The notes below the pieces were generated by a model. That model was not told the origin of the DNA. It was given only the letters and a program-made list of their open reading frames with translations, and searched no databases. From an uncultured Opitutia bacterium (GTDB taxonomy: Bacteria > Verrucomicrobiota > Verrucomicrobiia > Opitutales > UBA953), in the NCBI GenBank assembly GCA_903957465.1, contig CAJBPJ010000173.1:1-8612 (forward strand): a DNA stretch of 8,612 bases, given 5' to 3'. Positions 1 through 7,000 of this stretch are shown in pieces (position 1 is the stretch's first letter; every line of letters starts with the position of its first letter). Both the position numbers and the translations under genes were made by a program.

Positions 1-85
1 ACGGTACGCTGCGCTGACGGTACGGCCTATGGCCTGACGATACGCTCGCCAGGGCTCGCTGACGGCACGCTGGCGCTGACGGGGG
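1..85. repeat. Degenerate GC-rich direct repeats with self-complementary spacers (truncated at window edge)
   Basis: A core CTGACGRYACG occurs at 14-24, 34-44 and 59-69. There is a partial copy at 1-8 cut by the window edge and a 3'-truncated copy at 76-82. The spacers differ in length (5, 9, 14 and 6 nt) but are GC-rich, and two are self-complementary with their flanks: GGCC-TAT-GGCC at 24-34 and CGC-TG-GCG at 68-75. No coding frame explains the pattern. It looks like an intergenic repetitive element, and its left boundary is outside the window. Function is unknown. Confidence 0.6.
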
Positions 86-151
86 CAGGAATTATGAATT
101 AAGAAGTTAAGAAATAAGAGCAGTAAAATGCAGGGCTGAACGGCTGAACTG
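86..151. other. AT-rich spacer downstream of the YbjN-like gene
   Basis: This is non-coding sequence between the repeat cluster and the stop codon of the minus-strand gene. It contains an A-rich stretch with a loose period (AAGAAG/TTAAGAAATAAG, about 97-119) and a direct repeat GGCTGAA-C-GGCTGAA at 134-148, just after the stop codon on the minus strand. The repeat is bracketed by GCAG/CTGC, giving only a 4-bp stem, so I do not call it a terminator. Confidence 0.4.
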
Positions 152-736
152 CTATTTAACCAGCAAATCTCTCGGCTTCGCAATATACGCTTCTTTTGTC
201 GCCAGGAAGTAGCTCGTAAATGATTTCATATGTTCAATCTCTTCGCGAAAGACGCGCGCGTCGAGGGTGTCGCTGAAACCAAGATTAACGCTGAACACGA
301 AATCGCCGTCGGGTGTGAGCGAGAAGCTACACACATTCAGATTATGATTAAGGTCATTGATGGCTTTCAAGCAGGACATCTTTTCAAGGGACTCCGGACC
401 TTTGCCAGGCACTGCACAGCTAATCACTAAGCGATCGAGACCGCTGCTGTTGGCAAACGCTCGGATCGTAAAGCCAACCCCTTCATCTTTAATCCAGATA
501 CCAGCGGCCATATCTTCGGATGGGTATTTTGTTTTGTAACCGATTTGATTCAGGAAGGCCGTTGTACGCTTTGTAGCGACAAGTTGATCGTCGACGCCTT
601 TCACATCGAGCTTGGGTGCGACCACTGGTGTCGCGACAACAGGCTTGGCCGGTTGAGTTTCGCTCGGCTTTACGGGATCAGCGGACAAACTGAGAGTAGA
701 AAGTAAAAGGTAAAAGGTAAAAAGAGTGGGGCGCAT
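152..736 (-). CDS. Exported YbjN-like domain protein
   Basis: This is a 194-residue protein. The first ~19 residues (MRPTLFTFYLLLSTLSLSA, cleavage before DP) form a signal peptide. A Pro/Val-rich linker follows (about 20-45), then an alpha/beta domain (about 50-182). In it a helix (TTAFLNQIGY) precedes strands GIWIKDEGVGFTIRAFA and RLVISCAV, a helix with INDLNHNLNVCSFSL, strands DGDFVFSVNL, and a C-terminal helix REEIEHMKSFTSYFL. The order, and especially the 'N-x-x-N...F.L..DGD..F...L' segment, resembles the YbjN/type III secretion chaperone-like fold. That assignment comes from pattern recognition only. I chose the ATG at 736 because the signal peptide then begins MRPT; the frame extends to a TTG at 760, which would put eight extra residues in front of it. 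No Shine-Dalgarno sequence is seen. The gene is divergent from the next one and stands alone. Its role is unknown; proteins with this fold usually bind other proteins, so a periplasmic binding role is a guess. Confidence 0.8.
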   Translation of the reverse strand: MRPTLFTFYLLLSTLSLSADPVKPSETQPAKPVVATPVVAPKLDVKGVDDQLVATKRTTAFLNQIGYKTKYPSEDMAAGIWIKDEGVGFTIRAFANSSGLDRLVISCAVPGKGPESLEKMSCLKAINDLNHNLNVCSFSLTPDGDFVFSVNLGFSDTLDARVFREEIEHMKSFTSYFLATKEAYIAKPRDLLVK

Positions 737-923
737 TGGGATGGAAATAGGAAGGGGCAATCGGGAAGCGGGAAGGAGTATGAAGGAACCGTCCTAGATA
801 GACTAGTCCTGCCTCCGATGCAACTCGGGCTCTATCACAAATTCTTAACACATTTTATAATACTTTCTTCAAAACCGAGTTTAATATTGATAATAAATCA
901 GTTCATTTCTTCGTAAACGAACT
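737..923. other. Divergent intergenic region
   Basis: This spacer between the start of the minus-strand YbjN-like gene and the start of the plus-strand repeat protein must hold the promoters of both. The right half (from about 838) is strongly AT-rich and contains a perfect TATAAT. I see no clear promoter for the minus-strand gene and no palindrome long enough to call an operator. Confidence 0.5.
856..861 (+). promoter_or_regulatory. Probable -10 box of the 924 gene
   Basis: A perfect TATAAT lies 62 nt upstream of the ATG at 924 in an AT-rich stretch. The sequence about 17 bp upstream (TATCAC, 833-838) is a poor match to TTGACA, so this is a -10-only call. Confidence 0.4.
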
Positions 924-1619
924 ATGCGCACGCTTACCTTTGCCTTGGCACTACTGACTGCACCCGTCGGCCTTTTGGCGGATTCCACAAAAGACTTTTT
1001 GAATAATCCGGGGCTACAAATGGCGTTAATCTTTAATGTGCGTAATCCTGAGATGCGTCAGCAGATTTCCAGTTCACTGGCAAAACACCCAGGGTCGGTT
1101 GAAAAGCTAAATCGTTATATGAGTTCAATTGCACAAATAGTTATCATTCAGATAGAGGACAAAGGTAACAAAATTGCCTTAGTAATTGCGAAAGGTAACT
1201 TCGACAAAAATGCCCGAATGATGCTTAAGCAAGATGGCGTGCCGTCTCAGTTGGTTGAAGAGGATTCTGTTTGCTTCGCAATCTCTATCAATGGTCGTGA
1301 CTTGTCCCCAAGTGAGTTACAACAGTTCGGATCAGCCATGAATTCGAAGAATAACAATAAAAAGAATGGTAATAACGGTCAGGGCTTAACAGCTGCACAA
1401 TCCCTTATTGGCGATGCCGATGTCCCTAATTCTAGTGGAAACACAAAGACAGCTGCAGAGTTGTTATTTGGCGACGCTGATGCCCCTGTAAATTCCAATG
1501 GTAACACTAAGACGGCTGCTGAATTGTTGTTCGGTGATGCCGATGTTCCGCCTAATTCTACTGTAAATAATAACAACGGCGCGAATAGCGTGAATAAGAA
1601 TAAAAAGAAGGGGCGATAA
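924..1619 (+). CDS. Exported protein with three GDAD repeats, function unknown
   Basis: This is a 231-residue protein that I do not recognise. Residues 1-19 (MRTLTFALALLTAPVGLLA) are a signal peptide. Residues 20-138 look globular: a helical first half (GLQMALIFNVRNPEMRQQISSSLAKH is split by charged turns) is followed by a beta hairpin (QIVIIQIEDKGNKIALVIAKGNF) and a second alpha/beta part with SVCFAISINGRDLSPSELQQF. Residues 139-154 are an Asn/Lys/Gly low-complexity linker. Three repeats follow: 156-175, 176-196 and 197-217, with consensus TAAELLFGDADxPxNSxGNTK. The tail is Asn-rich and ends basic (NKNKKKGR). The start is the ATG at 924, the first residue of a clean signal peptide; no Shine-Dalgarno sequence is seen. 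The gene is monocistronic, with 134 nt before the next gene, and A+T is higher than in its neighbours. The short acidic repeats on a flexible tail suggest linear docking or metal-binding motifs, which is inference only. Confidence 0.85.
   Translation: MRTLTFALALLTAPVGLLADSTKDFLNNPGLQMALIFNVRNPEMRQQISSSLAKHPGSVEKLNRYMSSIAQIVIIQIEDKGNKIALVIAKGNFDKNARMMLKQDGVPSQLVEEDSVCFAISINGRDLSPSELQQFGSAMNSKNNNKKNGNNGQGLTAAQSLIGDADVPNSSGNTKTAAELLFGDADAPVNSNGNTKTAAELLFGDADVPPNSTVNNNNGANSVNKNKKKGR
1389..1574 (+). repeat. Three in-frame 60-63 nt repeats encoding TAAELLFGDAD units
   Basis: The units are 1389-1448, 1449-1511 and 1512-1574. At protein level they share TAA-[QE]-[SL]-L-[IF]-GDAD-x-P and, in units 1 and 2, an NTK end. 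At DNA level many third positions differ (for example GGCGATGCCGAT, GGCGACGCTGAT, GGTGATGCCGAT). The copies are therefore not recent slippage products, and the protein motif seems to be conserved by selection. Confidence 0.85.
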
Positions 1620-1627
1620 GAGTGCGT

Positions 1628-1655
1628 GGTGGTAAGGGTTTAAGTCCTTAACGCC
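1628..1655 (+). other. Hairpin after the GDAD-repeat gene
   Basis: GGTGGTAAGG (1628-1637) can pair with CCTTAACGCC (1646-1655) around an 8-nt loop, with one G-A mismatch and one G-U pair. It begins 8 nt after the stop codon. No U-tract follows, so it may be a weak or factor-assisted terminator, an mRNA-stabilising hairpin, or chance. Confidence 0.35.
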
Positions 1656-1753
1656 GTATGCAGGTGATCCTCATTTGTTATACGCACATGTTATATTAGT
1701 TTATTATGTAATTCTAGACTTGCCAAAGTTAGGCGCATTTCAGTTATCAAGGC

Positions 1754-2167
1754 ATGAAGCACCCCGCCTCTCTACTTAACGTCGCTGCAGTTATCGCTTT
1801 CTGTGGCGCGCTCACAGGATGTCTAAACCCACAAGATGTTCACTCGTCTGTTAATGGCGAAGATCGTTCTAAACTTTCTGTTGGTGCTGTTCAGCGAAGT
1901 GTTCGCGTTGGTATGTCCGACGCTGAAGTGGCTGAGCAACTTGGTTCACCTAACATCGTCTCTACAGATGACGAAGGGCGTAATGTTTGGATCTATGACC
2001 GTGTGACGACTTCCGTGCGCGCCACTGCTGCATCCGGACCTCTTACTCTTTTAGTTGGTGGCGGTGCTGCTGCAGCTGAACGCAGCAACTCGACACTCAC
2101 GATTATCGTTAAATTTGATAAAGCCGGTAAGGTTCGTGACTTAGCTTACCACAGTTCGAAATTCTAA
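1754..2167 (+). CDS. BamE (SmpA/OmlA)-like lipoprotein
   Basis: This is a 137-residue lipoprotein precursor. Residues 1-23 end in the lipobox L20-T-G-C23. The mature part has the SmpA/OmlA pattern: LSVGAVQRSVRVGMSDAEVAEQLGSPN (41-67, helix-turn-helix with the diagnostic GMS..EV...LGSP), then NVWIYDRV (77-84) and a C-terminal strand pair STLTIIVKFDKAGKVRDLAY (113-132). Between them is a Gly/Ala-rich loop (92-107). BamE proteins are outer-membrane lipoproteins of the BAM beta-barrel assembly machine, but related small lipoproteins with this fold are common, so I do not claim orthology with bamE. It heads a tight three-gene lipoprotein operon, with one base to the next start codon. The ATG at 1754 gives the signal sequence directly; AAGG sits too close to it to be a good Shine-Dalgarno. 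A likely destination is the periplasmic face of the outer membrane, since residue +2 is Leu rather than Asp, although sorting rules may differ in this phylum. Confidence 0.82.
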   Translation: MKHPASLLNVAAVIAFCGALTGCLNPQDVHSSVNGEDRSKLSVGAVQRSVRVGMSDAEVAEQLGSPNIVSTDDEGRNVWIYDRVTTSVRATAASGPLTLLVGGGAAAAERSNSTLTIIVKFDKAGKVRDLAYHSSKF

Positions 2168-2168
2168 G

Positions 2169-2693
2169 ATGAACCGTTTTCTGCTTCTTTGCGTTGCGGT
2201 CCTTGCTGTCGGTTGCCAACGCGGCATTCCTGAAGACGCACTCGCGCTGAATGGCGATACCTTAGAGCGTCGTCAACTCGAGGCCCGTCGATTTACGGGC
2301 ACCACAGATGAGAACATTCTCGGTGCGTGTGCAGGCGTTGCCCAGGACATGGGCTTTGCGATTGATGAGTCAGAGACAAAGCTTGGTGTACTCGCTTGCT
2401 CAAAGAATCGTGAGGCTGGTAGTGGCGGTGAACGCTTTGCAGTGGCTCTGCTGTTGGGTGCCAACGCTGCCAACAGTATGGATCGCGATCAGCGCATTCG
2501 CCTCTGCATTGTCGTTAAAAGCACCGGTAATGTCTCCGGTAAGGATTGGGTCGTACGGGCAACATTTCAGCGTGTCGTGCGCGATAGCCTCGGCAGGGTG
2601 ACAAAACTTGAGTGGCTTTCAGACGAAGAGCTTTACCAAGACTTTTTCCAGAAACTCTCTAAATCAGTATTTTTAGAAGCTCAAAAAATTTAA
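2169..2693 (+). CDS. Lipoprotein of unknown function, paralogous to the next gene
   Basis: This is a 174-residue lipoprotein precursor with a short signal and lipobox A13-V-G-C16. I know no function for it. The mature domain has a conserved N-terminal block, ERRQLEARRF-TGTTDE (33-48), an alpha helix ending QDMGFAIDESE (59-69), then KLGVLACSK (71-79). A Gly/Ser loop and hydrophobic strand (84-100) follow, then strands RIRLCIVVKS and WVVRATFQRVV, and a C-terminal block YQDFFQKLSKSVFLEAQ (156-172). The first and last blocks recur in the protein encoded immediately downstream, so the two are paralogues; this one has about 30 extra residues in the middle. The start ATG lies one base after the stop codon of the BamE-like gene (TAAGATG), and no Shine-Dalgarno sequence is visible. 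Translation is therefore probably coupled. The three lipoproteins plausibly act together at the outer membrane. Confidence 0.85.
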   Translation: MNRFLLLCVAVLAVGCQRGIPEDALALNGDTLERRQLEARRFTGTTDENILGACAGVAQDMGFAIDESETKLGVLACSKNREAGSGGERFAVALLLGANAANSMDRDQRIRLCIVVKSTGNVSGKDWVVRATFQRVVRDSLGRVTKLEWLSDEELYQDFFQKLSKSVFLEAQKI

Positions 2694-2699
2694 CTCACA

Positions 2700-3128
2700 A
2701 TGAACAAACAAATTCTTCTAGCCTTAGCTCTTTGCACTTCATCATTAGCCATGATCGGCTGTGTGCGTAACGCTAATGCAAGCGTACTCGATTCTGGAAA
2801 CAATCAGGTCGAACTCCGCCAAATCCAGAGTCGCGCGTTTGATATTGCTGATAAAGAGAAGACGATGCGTTCGGTTATTTCGACGCTCCAAGATCTTGGA
2901 TTCGTCATTGATAAGGCAGATTTAGCCCTTGGTACAGTTACGGGAACCAAGCTTGATGGCTATGCGCTGCGCATGACGGTCACTGTCCGGCCACGTAATG
3001 CCAAACAGATGCTAGTACGTGCGAGCGCTGAATATGCCCAGGAAGCCGTTGTCGATCCTGCACCTTATCAATCGTTCTTTGCTTCCTTGTCGAAGTCGAT
3101 GTTCCTGACTGCTCAGAACGTCGATTAA
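2700..3128 (+). CDS. Short paralogous lipoprotein of unknown function
   Basis: This is a 142-residue precursor. The hydrophobic signal MNKQILLALALCTSSLAMIGC has Cys21 preceded by M-I-G. This is a weak lipobox because position -3 is Met, but two lipoproteins precede it in the operon, so lipidation is likely. The mature domain parallels the preceding protein: VELRQIQSRAFD (37-48), LQDLGFVIDKADLALGTVTGTK (63-84), strands YALRMTVTVRP and QMLVRASAEYA, and the closing block YQSFFASLSKSMFLTAQ (123-139). The intervening segment is shorter. The ATG is 6 nt after the previous stop codon. It is the last gene of the operon; 155 nt of non-coding sequence follow. The family is one I can describe but not name. 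Confidence 0.84.
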   Translation: MNKQILLALALCTSSLAMIGCVRNANASVLDSGNNQVELRQIQSRAFDIADKEKTMRSVISTLQDLGFVIDKADLALGTVTGTKLDGYALRMTVTVRPRNAKQMLVRASAEYAQEAVVDPAPYQSFFASLSKSMFLTAQNVD

Positions 3129-3153
3129 TTATAAAGTAAGACTGACATACAGG

Positions 3154-3198
3154 TAGGGCTCCTAAATGCCCTTAACTACGTGTGTGCTTGGAGCACGC
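3154..3198 (+). other. Two weak hairpins after the lipoprotein operon
   Basis: AGGGC (3154-3158) pairs with GCCCT (3167-3171) around an 8-nt loop. GTGTGC (3182-3187) pairs with GCACGC (3193-3198), including one G-U pair, around a 5-nt loop. Neither has a U-tract. They could mark the operon's 3' end, but each is short enough to be chance. Confidence 0.25.
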
Positions 3199-3283
3199 TA
3201 ACATAAAGCGCTCAAAGTATTATAGGGTTATATAAGAAAGTTGCTTGAAATAAAGTATGGTTAGCGTATCTATCTAGACTCTC

Positions 3284-3892
3284 ATGAAAAATACTACCCC
3301 CATCATTGCTCTCCTCGTCTTGGCCAGTGCTTCGTTGCCTGCCCAGACTTCTATGTCCTCCAAGCGCGCACCTGTACTTAGCCAGGATCGTGTCGGCGTC
3401 AGCTTTTCGAAATCCGGTGACGCTGAGTACATGACCGTATCTACAAACGCCGCACTGGGTGAATACCTCACTGCTTCTGCCAGTTATGTTGATGTTGGCG
3501 GTGATGTCTTGGGATTCAGTCTTGATGGTCGCCTTACACGCATCGGTCTGGGTGCACGCTTCGCTGTTGGATCGGGCGAAGTTAACTTCGGTTATGCCTA
3601 TGGTATCGGTGCTATTGTTGTTGGAGGTGGTTTAGCCGGTAACATTGGCGAACAAGATGCGTTTTCTCTCGGTTACCGTTATGCGTTCTCCAAGGAACTT
3701 GAGTTTGCGGTCAACGTTTCTCACCTGTCTTCTGAGACAGCATTCGGAGACATTGATGTCACGCCTGTTACTGCGTCTATCCGCTATAACATCGGTCAAT
3801 TTGACATCTCCGCTGCGTTCTCTACTGAAGACGCGTACGGTCTTGTTGAAGGTGAGAATACCTTCTCCCTCGGAGTTGGCGTTAGCTTCTAA
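3284..3892 (+). CDS. Small outer-membrane beta-barrel-like protein
   Basis: This is a 202-residue protein. Residues 1-20 (MKNTTPIIALLVLASASLPA, cleavage before QT) are a signal peptide. The rest is almost all alternating polar/hydrophobic strands rich in Gly and aromatic residues, with short turns: DRVGVSFSKS, EYMTVSTNAAL, LTASASYVDV, LTRIGLGARFAV, GEVNFGYAYGIG, DAFSLGYRYAF, LEFAVNVSHLS, VTASIRYNI, FDISAAFS, NTFSLGVGVSF. The protein ends in Phe after alternating hydrophobics, as is typical of the C-terminal signal recognised by the BAM complex. About 8-10 strands would fit a small OmpA/OmpW-sized barrel, but I cannot assign a family. The ATG at 3284 starts the signal directly; no Shine-Dalgarno sequence is seen. 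A strong terminator follows. It lies downstream of a BamE-like lipoprotein gene, but the 155-nt gap suggests its own promoter. A periplasmic beta-rich protein is the alternative. Confidence 0.83.
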   Translation: MKNTTPIIALLVLASASLPAQTSMSSKRAPVLSQDRVGVSFSKSGDAEYMTVSTNAALGEYLTASASYVDVGGDVLGFSLDGRLTRIGLGARFAVGSGEVNFGYAYGIGAIVVGGGLAGNIGEQDAFSLGYRYAFSKELEFAVNVSHLSSETAFGDIDVTPVTASIRYNIGQFDISAAFSTEDAYGLVEGENTFSLGVGVSF

Positions 3893-3918
3893 TTAAGTTT
3901 AGTTAGTTATCATAGCAC

Positions 3919-3952
3919 GAGGGTCGGCCGATAGGCCGACCCTCTTTGTTTG
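3919..3952 (+). terminator. Strong rho-independent terminator
   Basis: GAGGGTCGGCC (3919-3929), loop GATA (3930-3933) and GGCCGACCCTC (3934-3944) form a perfect 11-bp GC-rich stem. It is followed by TTTGTTTG. It lies 27 nt after the beta-barrel gene stop codon and separates it from the protease gene. Confidence 0.93.
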
Positions 3953-3957
3953 AACGG

Positions 3958-3989
3958 TACATTTTACATTACAATCTAAAGTAAATGTA
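3958..3989. promoter_or_regulatory. Inverted repeat upstream of the protease gene
   Basis: TACATTT (3958-3964) and AAATGTA (3983-3989) are inverted copies. They are extended by AC (3966-3967) and GT (3981-3982) with one unpaired T at 3965, and the centre is 13 nt. It sits 35-66 nt before the ATG at 4024, where a promoter or operator would be expected. TTACAA (3969-3974), 17 nt, TATTCT (3992-3997) is a weak promoter candidate overlapping it. Either reading is tentative. Confidence 0.3.
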
Positions 3990-4023
3990 GATATTCTGGA
4001 CTTTTAGGTTAGGTTAGTGGCCT

Positions 4024-7000
4024 ATGCGTAGGCTCGCCATCGTTCTCGTTCTATTATCGGTTGCTTGTCGTGCAGCGGAGGAAGCCGAACCAGGTGTGGT
4101 GCTGGTGAAATTCCGTAGCTCCGCGACCGCCGACGACATCCGGCGAGTTGAGGCGGCGCATGGATTATCCCTTCGAAAGGAGATTAAGACCTTCCGCATT
4201 CGCATTTATACCTACCAAGGTGATGAGGTACCGCTGGCTAAGTCGGCGCGCGTCGCGACAGATTCTGCCGTTGAGGTCGCTGAGCCGAACTGGGTCCGCA
4301 CTTTGAAGGCTGTCGATCCAGAGTATGGCAACCAATGGTACCTCAAGAACACTGGCCAGGCTGTCGACGGCTATAGCGGACCCTCGGGTTTTGATATCCG
4401 TTGGGAGGGGGCCCGTCAGCGTTTTGTCGAGAGAGCAAAGGTAAGGGTTGCCGTGATCGATTCGGGTGTAGCCTTTCTTCACAAGGATTTGGTTGGTTCA
4501 ATCCATACCAAGTCCGCCGAAGTCGTTGGGGGGTTTGCCAATCAGGTGGATAACGATGGCAATCAGCTTGTCGATGATGTGTGGGGTTATGATTGGTACG
4601 ACCAAGACGGCTACCCGCTTGATCAGAATGGACATGGTACCATGGTGGCGGGCGTGATTGGTGCCACAATCGGGAATGGAGAGGGTGGAGCAGGCATCTC
4701 GAACAGTGTGGAGATTCGGGCTTACCGCGTCTTCGATCAATTTGCCAGGGGCGGGGTGCCCAAGTTCAGGTTCGGATCGAGTTATGTAGATGATGTGCTC
4801 TTGTCGTTGGCGACCGCAGTGGATGATGATTGTAAAATCATCAATCTCAGCCTTGGCGGACCATCCTATAGCAGCCTCGAGGCCCAAGCTTACAGGGAAC
4901 TCGTTGGCCTCGGCATCCTTGCCGTCATAGCTGCTGGGAATGAATCCTCGGATAATGACGGCACTTCACCTTCATATCCCGCAAGTTATGACTCCGCAGC
5001 CATTATTTCTGTGGCAGCACAGGACCGCACCGGGGGTCTCGCGAGTTTCTCGTGCTGGGGTCGGAACTCGGTGGATATTGCTGCTCCTGGGACGCAGATT
5101 CGCGCACCAGATGTTAGCCGAGTTGTCGTTGTGATTTACGACTTCAGACAGGGATCCATGAATGGATGGACGTCTTGGTACATGCCTGGCAGTTACTCCG
5201 TCAGGTCATGGTCTGCATCACTTGGATATCTTTGCGACCACGACGAGCTTTTCTACAGCGGGTATCTGCCCTACACCGATACTTATGCTCAGTCACCATT
5301 GATATCTGCCAGCACTTACGCAGGGCTTCGCATCGAGGCGATCGGGGTTTCTGACTTAGCTGATGATATAGCCACGCTTGATGTGACAACAGACGACGTG
5401 AATTGGTACACCTACGAGATGTTTAAGGGTACGAATTCCGGCTACGTGCAAACGGACATATCCGATATTGATTACACCACCTTTCGCATGAGATTCAGGC
5501 TTCAGTCTGATTCCAGCGTGGAGGGCGGCGGAGTTGCTATACTAGGCGTAAAGGTGACCGCAGTCGACGACTTCGATGTCGACAACCCCCAATACGGCTA
5601 CACCCAGGGCACCTCTTTCTCGGCCCCCATTGTCGCTGGTGTCGCCGCGATGGTCTGGGCTCACCGACCTGAACTTACGGCGGCGCAAGTGAGAGACATC
5701 ATCCTCACCACGGCACGTCCTGTTGCCGCACTTTCTGGCAAGGTAGCTACCGGAGGTATGGTCGACGCAGATGCGGCCTTGGCTAAGGCGGACTTCATTA
5801 CTGGTAATGTCCTGCCTCAAATCACTTCTAATCCTACTGGGGGTACATTCCAGTCTGGCAGTAATGTGACTTTGTCCGCGGCATCCACTGTTGGGCTATC
5901 TGTGACGTATCAATGGCGTAAGAACGGTGTAGCGATTAGCGGAGCAACGCAGGCTACGTTGACATTATCTAGCATCTCTTCCTCACAGGCAGGCGCTTAC
6001 GATGTCGTCGTAACGAGTAAAGCTGGCTCGGTCACGTCATCATCGGCCAATGTACAGGTCACAACTGTTTTGGCGATTGTTACATCACCTGTTTCACAAC
6101 TGGTTAAGGCAGGCACTTCTTTAACCCTTGAGGTAGTCGCTACTTCAGGCGCGCTGATGACTTATCAGTGGCTCAAGAACGGAGTCGCAATTGCCGGTGC
6201 CACCCAATCAAAACTTGAGATTGCATCTGTTCAGGCCACCTCTGCTGGTAGTTACACGGTGAAGGTCGTTTCAGGAGCTCAGGAGATAACGACAACTGCT
6301 GCAAATGTCGCAGTCGCTGTTTTTACGACCGACTTGCCGTCAAGCTCCGCCATGCTGCCTGGCGGAAAGCTAACACTCACTTTCAAAGTTACTGGTATTA
6401 CACCTACTATAATTTGGAAGAAAGACGGCGCTATTATTTCAGGTGCAACAAAATCTAGCTTATCGGTTGTTTCTGGAACGCCCGGAACATCAGCTACGTA
6501 CGAAGCCTATCTCACAACATCATCTGGTGTACTAAAGACTAATTCTTGCGCTGTAAGCACTATTGTATCAGCAGGTGCAGTTGTCACTGCGCCCTCACTT
6601 GTACTTACTGGTAGTAATTTAACACTCTCAGCGGTTACTTCCGGAACAGGACCGCTTGCTTTGCAATGGCTCAAGAAGGGTAAAGCTATCGTCGGTGCGA
6701 CAAGTAGTACACTACAGATCACATCGGCTACACTAGCTGATGCATCTGATTATTCGATCACCGTTAAAGGTCCGGCTAACACATTTGTGAGTAAAGCGAC
6801 TAAAGTTGCCGTTGTTGATGTCATGGTTAACAAGTCATATGCGCCCTTTGTAACTCTCAAGGCGGGCAGCGTTTCGAAGCTTACTGCAACAGTTACAGGC
6901 TACAAAGGAGCTACCTTTAAATGGAGCCGGAATGGTGACGAAATACTGGGACAGACAGGTGCTACGCTTACAGTTAACTCCGCAGGCACTTACCGCGTTA

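Noticed and set aside
1..85. CRISPR-like array (repeats with differing spacers)
   Set aside because: The repeats are only 11 nt and the spacers 5-14 nt, far below CRISPR sizes, and there are no cas genes nearby.
737..760. TTG start at 760 for the YbjN-like gene
   Set aside because: It adds eight residues before a signal peptide that starts naturally at the ATG at 736.
1379..1576. Minus-strand open frame of 65 codons with repeats
   Set aside because: It mirrors the GDAD repeats of the plus-strand gene; it has no independent signal and is antisense to a convincing CDS.
1675..1707. Promoter for the lipoprotein operon (TTGTTA with TATTAT)
   Set aside because: Spacing is 21 nt for the best boxes, and alternatives (TTATAC at 1678, 18 nt) match -35 poorly; the region is AT-rich enough to give such boxes by chance.
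4004..4017. TTAGGTTAGGTTAG telomere-like repeat
   Set aside because: Fewer than three copies just upstream of a bacterial start codon; most simply chance.
4066..4070. Protease as a lipoprotein (Cys15 in LLSVAC)
   Set aside because: Position -3 is Ser and a normal signal peptidase I site (ACRA) follows directly.
4343..4887. Overlapping minus-strand open frames inside the protease
   Set aside because: They lie opposite the S8 catalytic motifs, which are clearly coding on the plus strand, and their translations resemble no protein.
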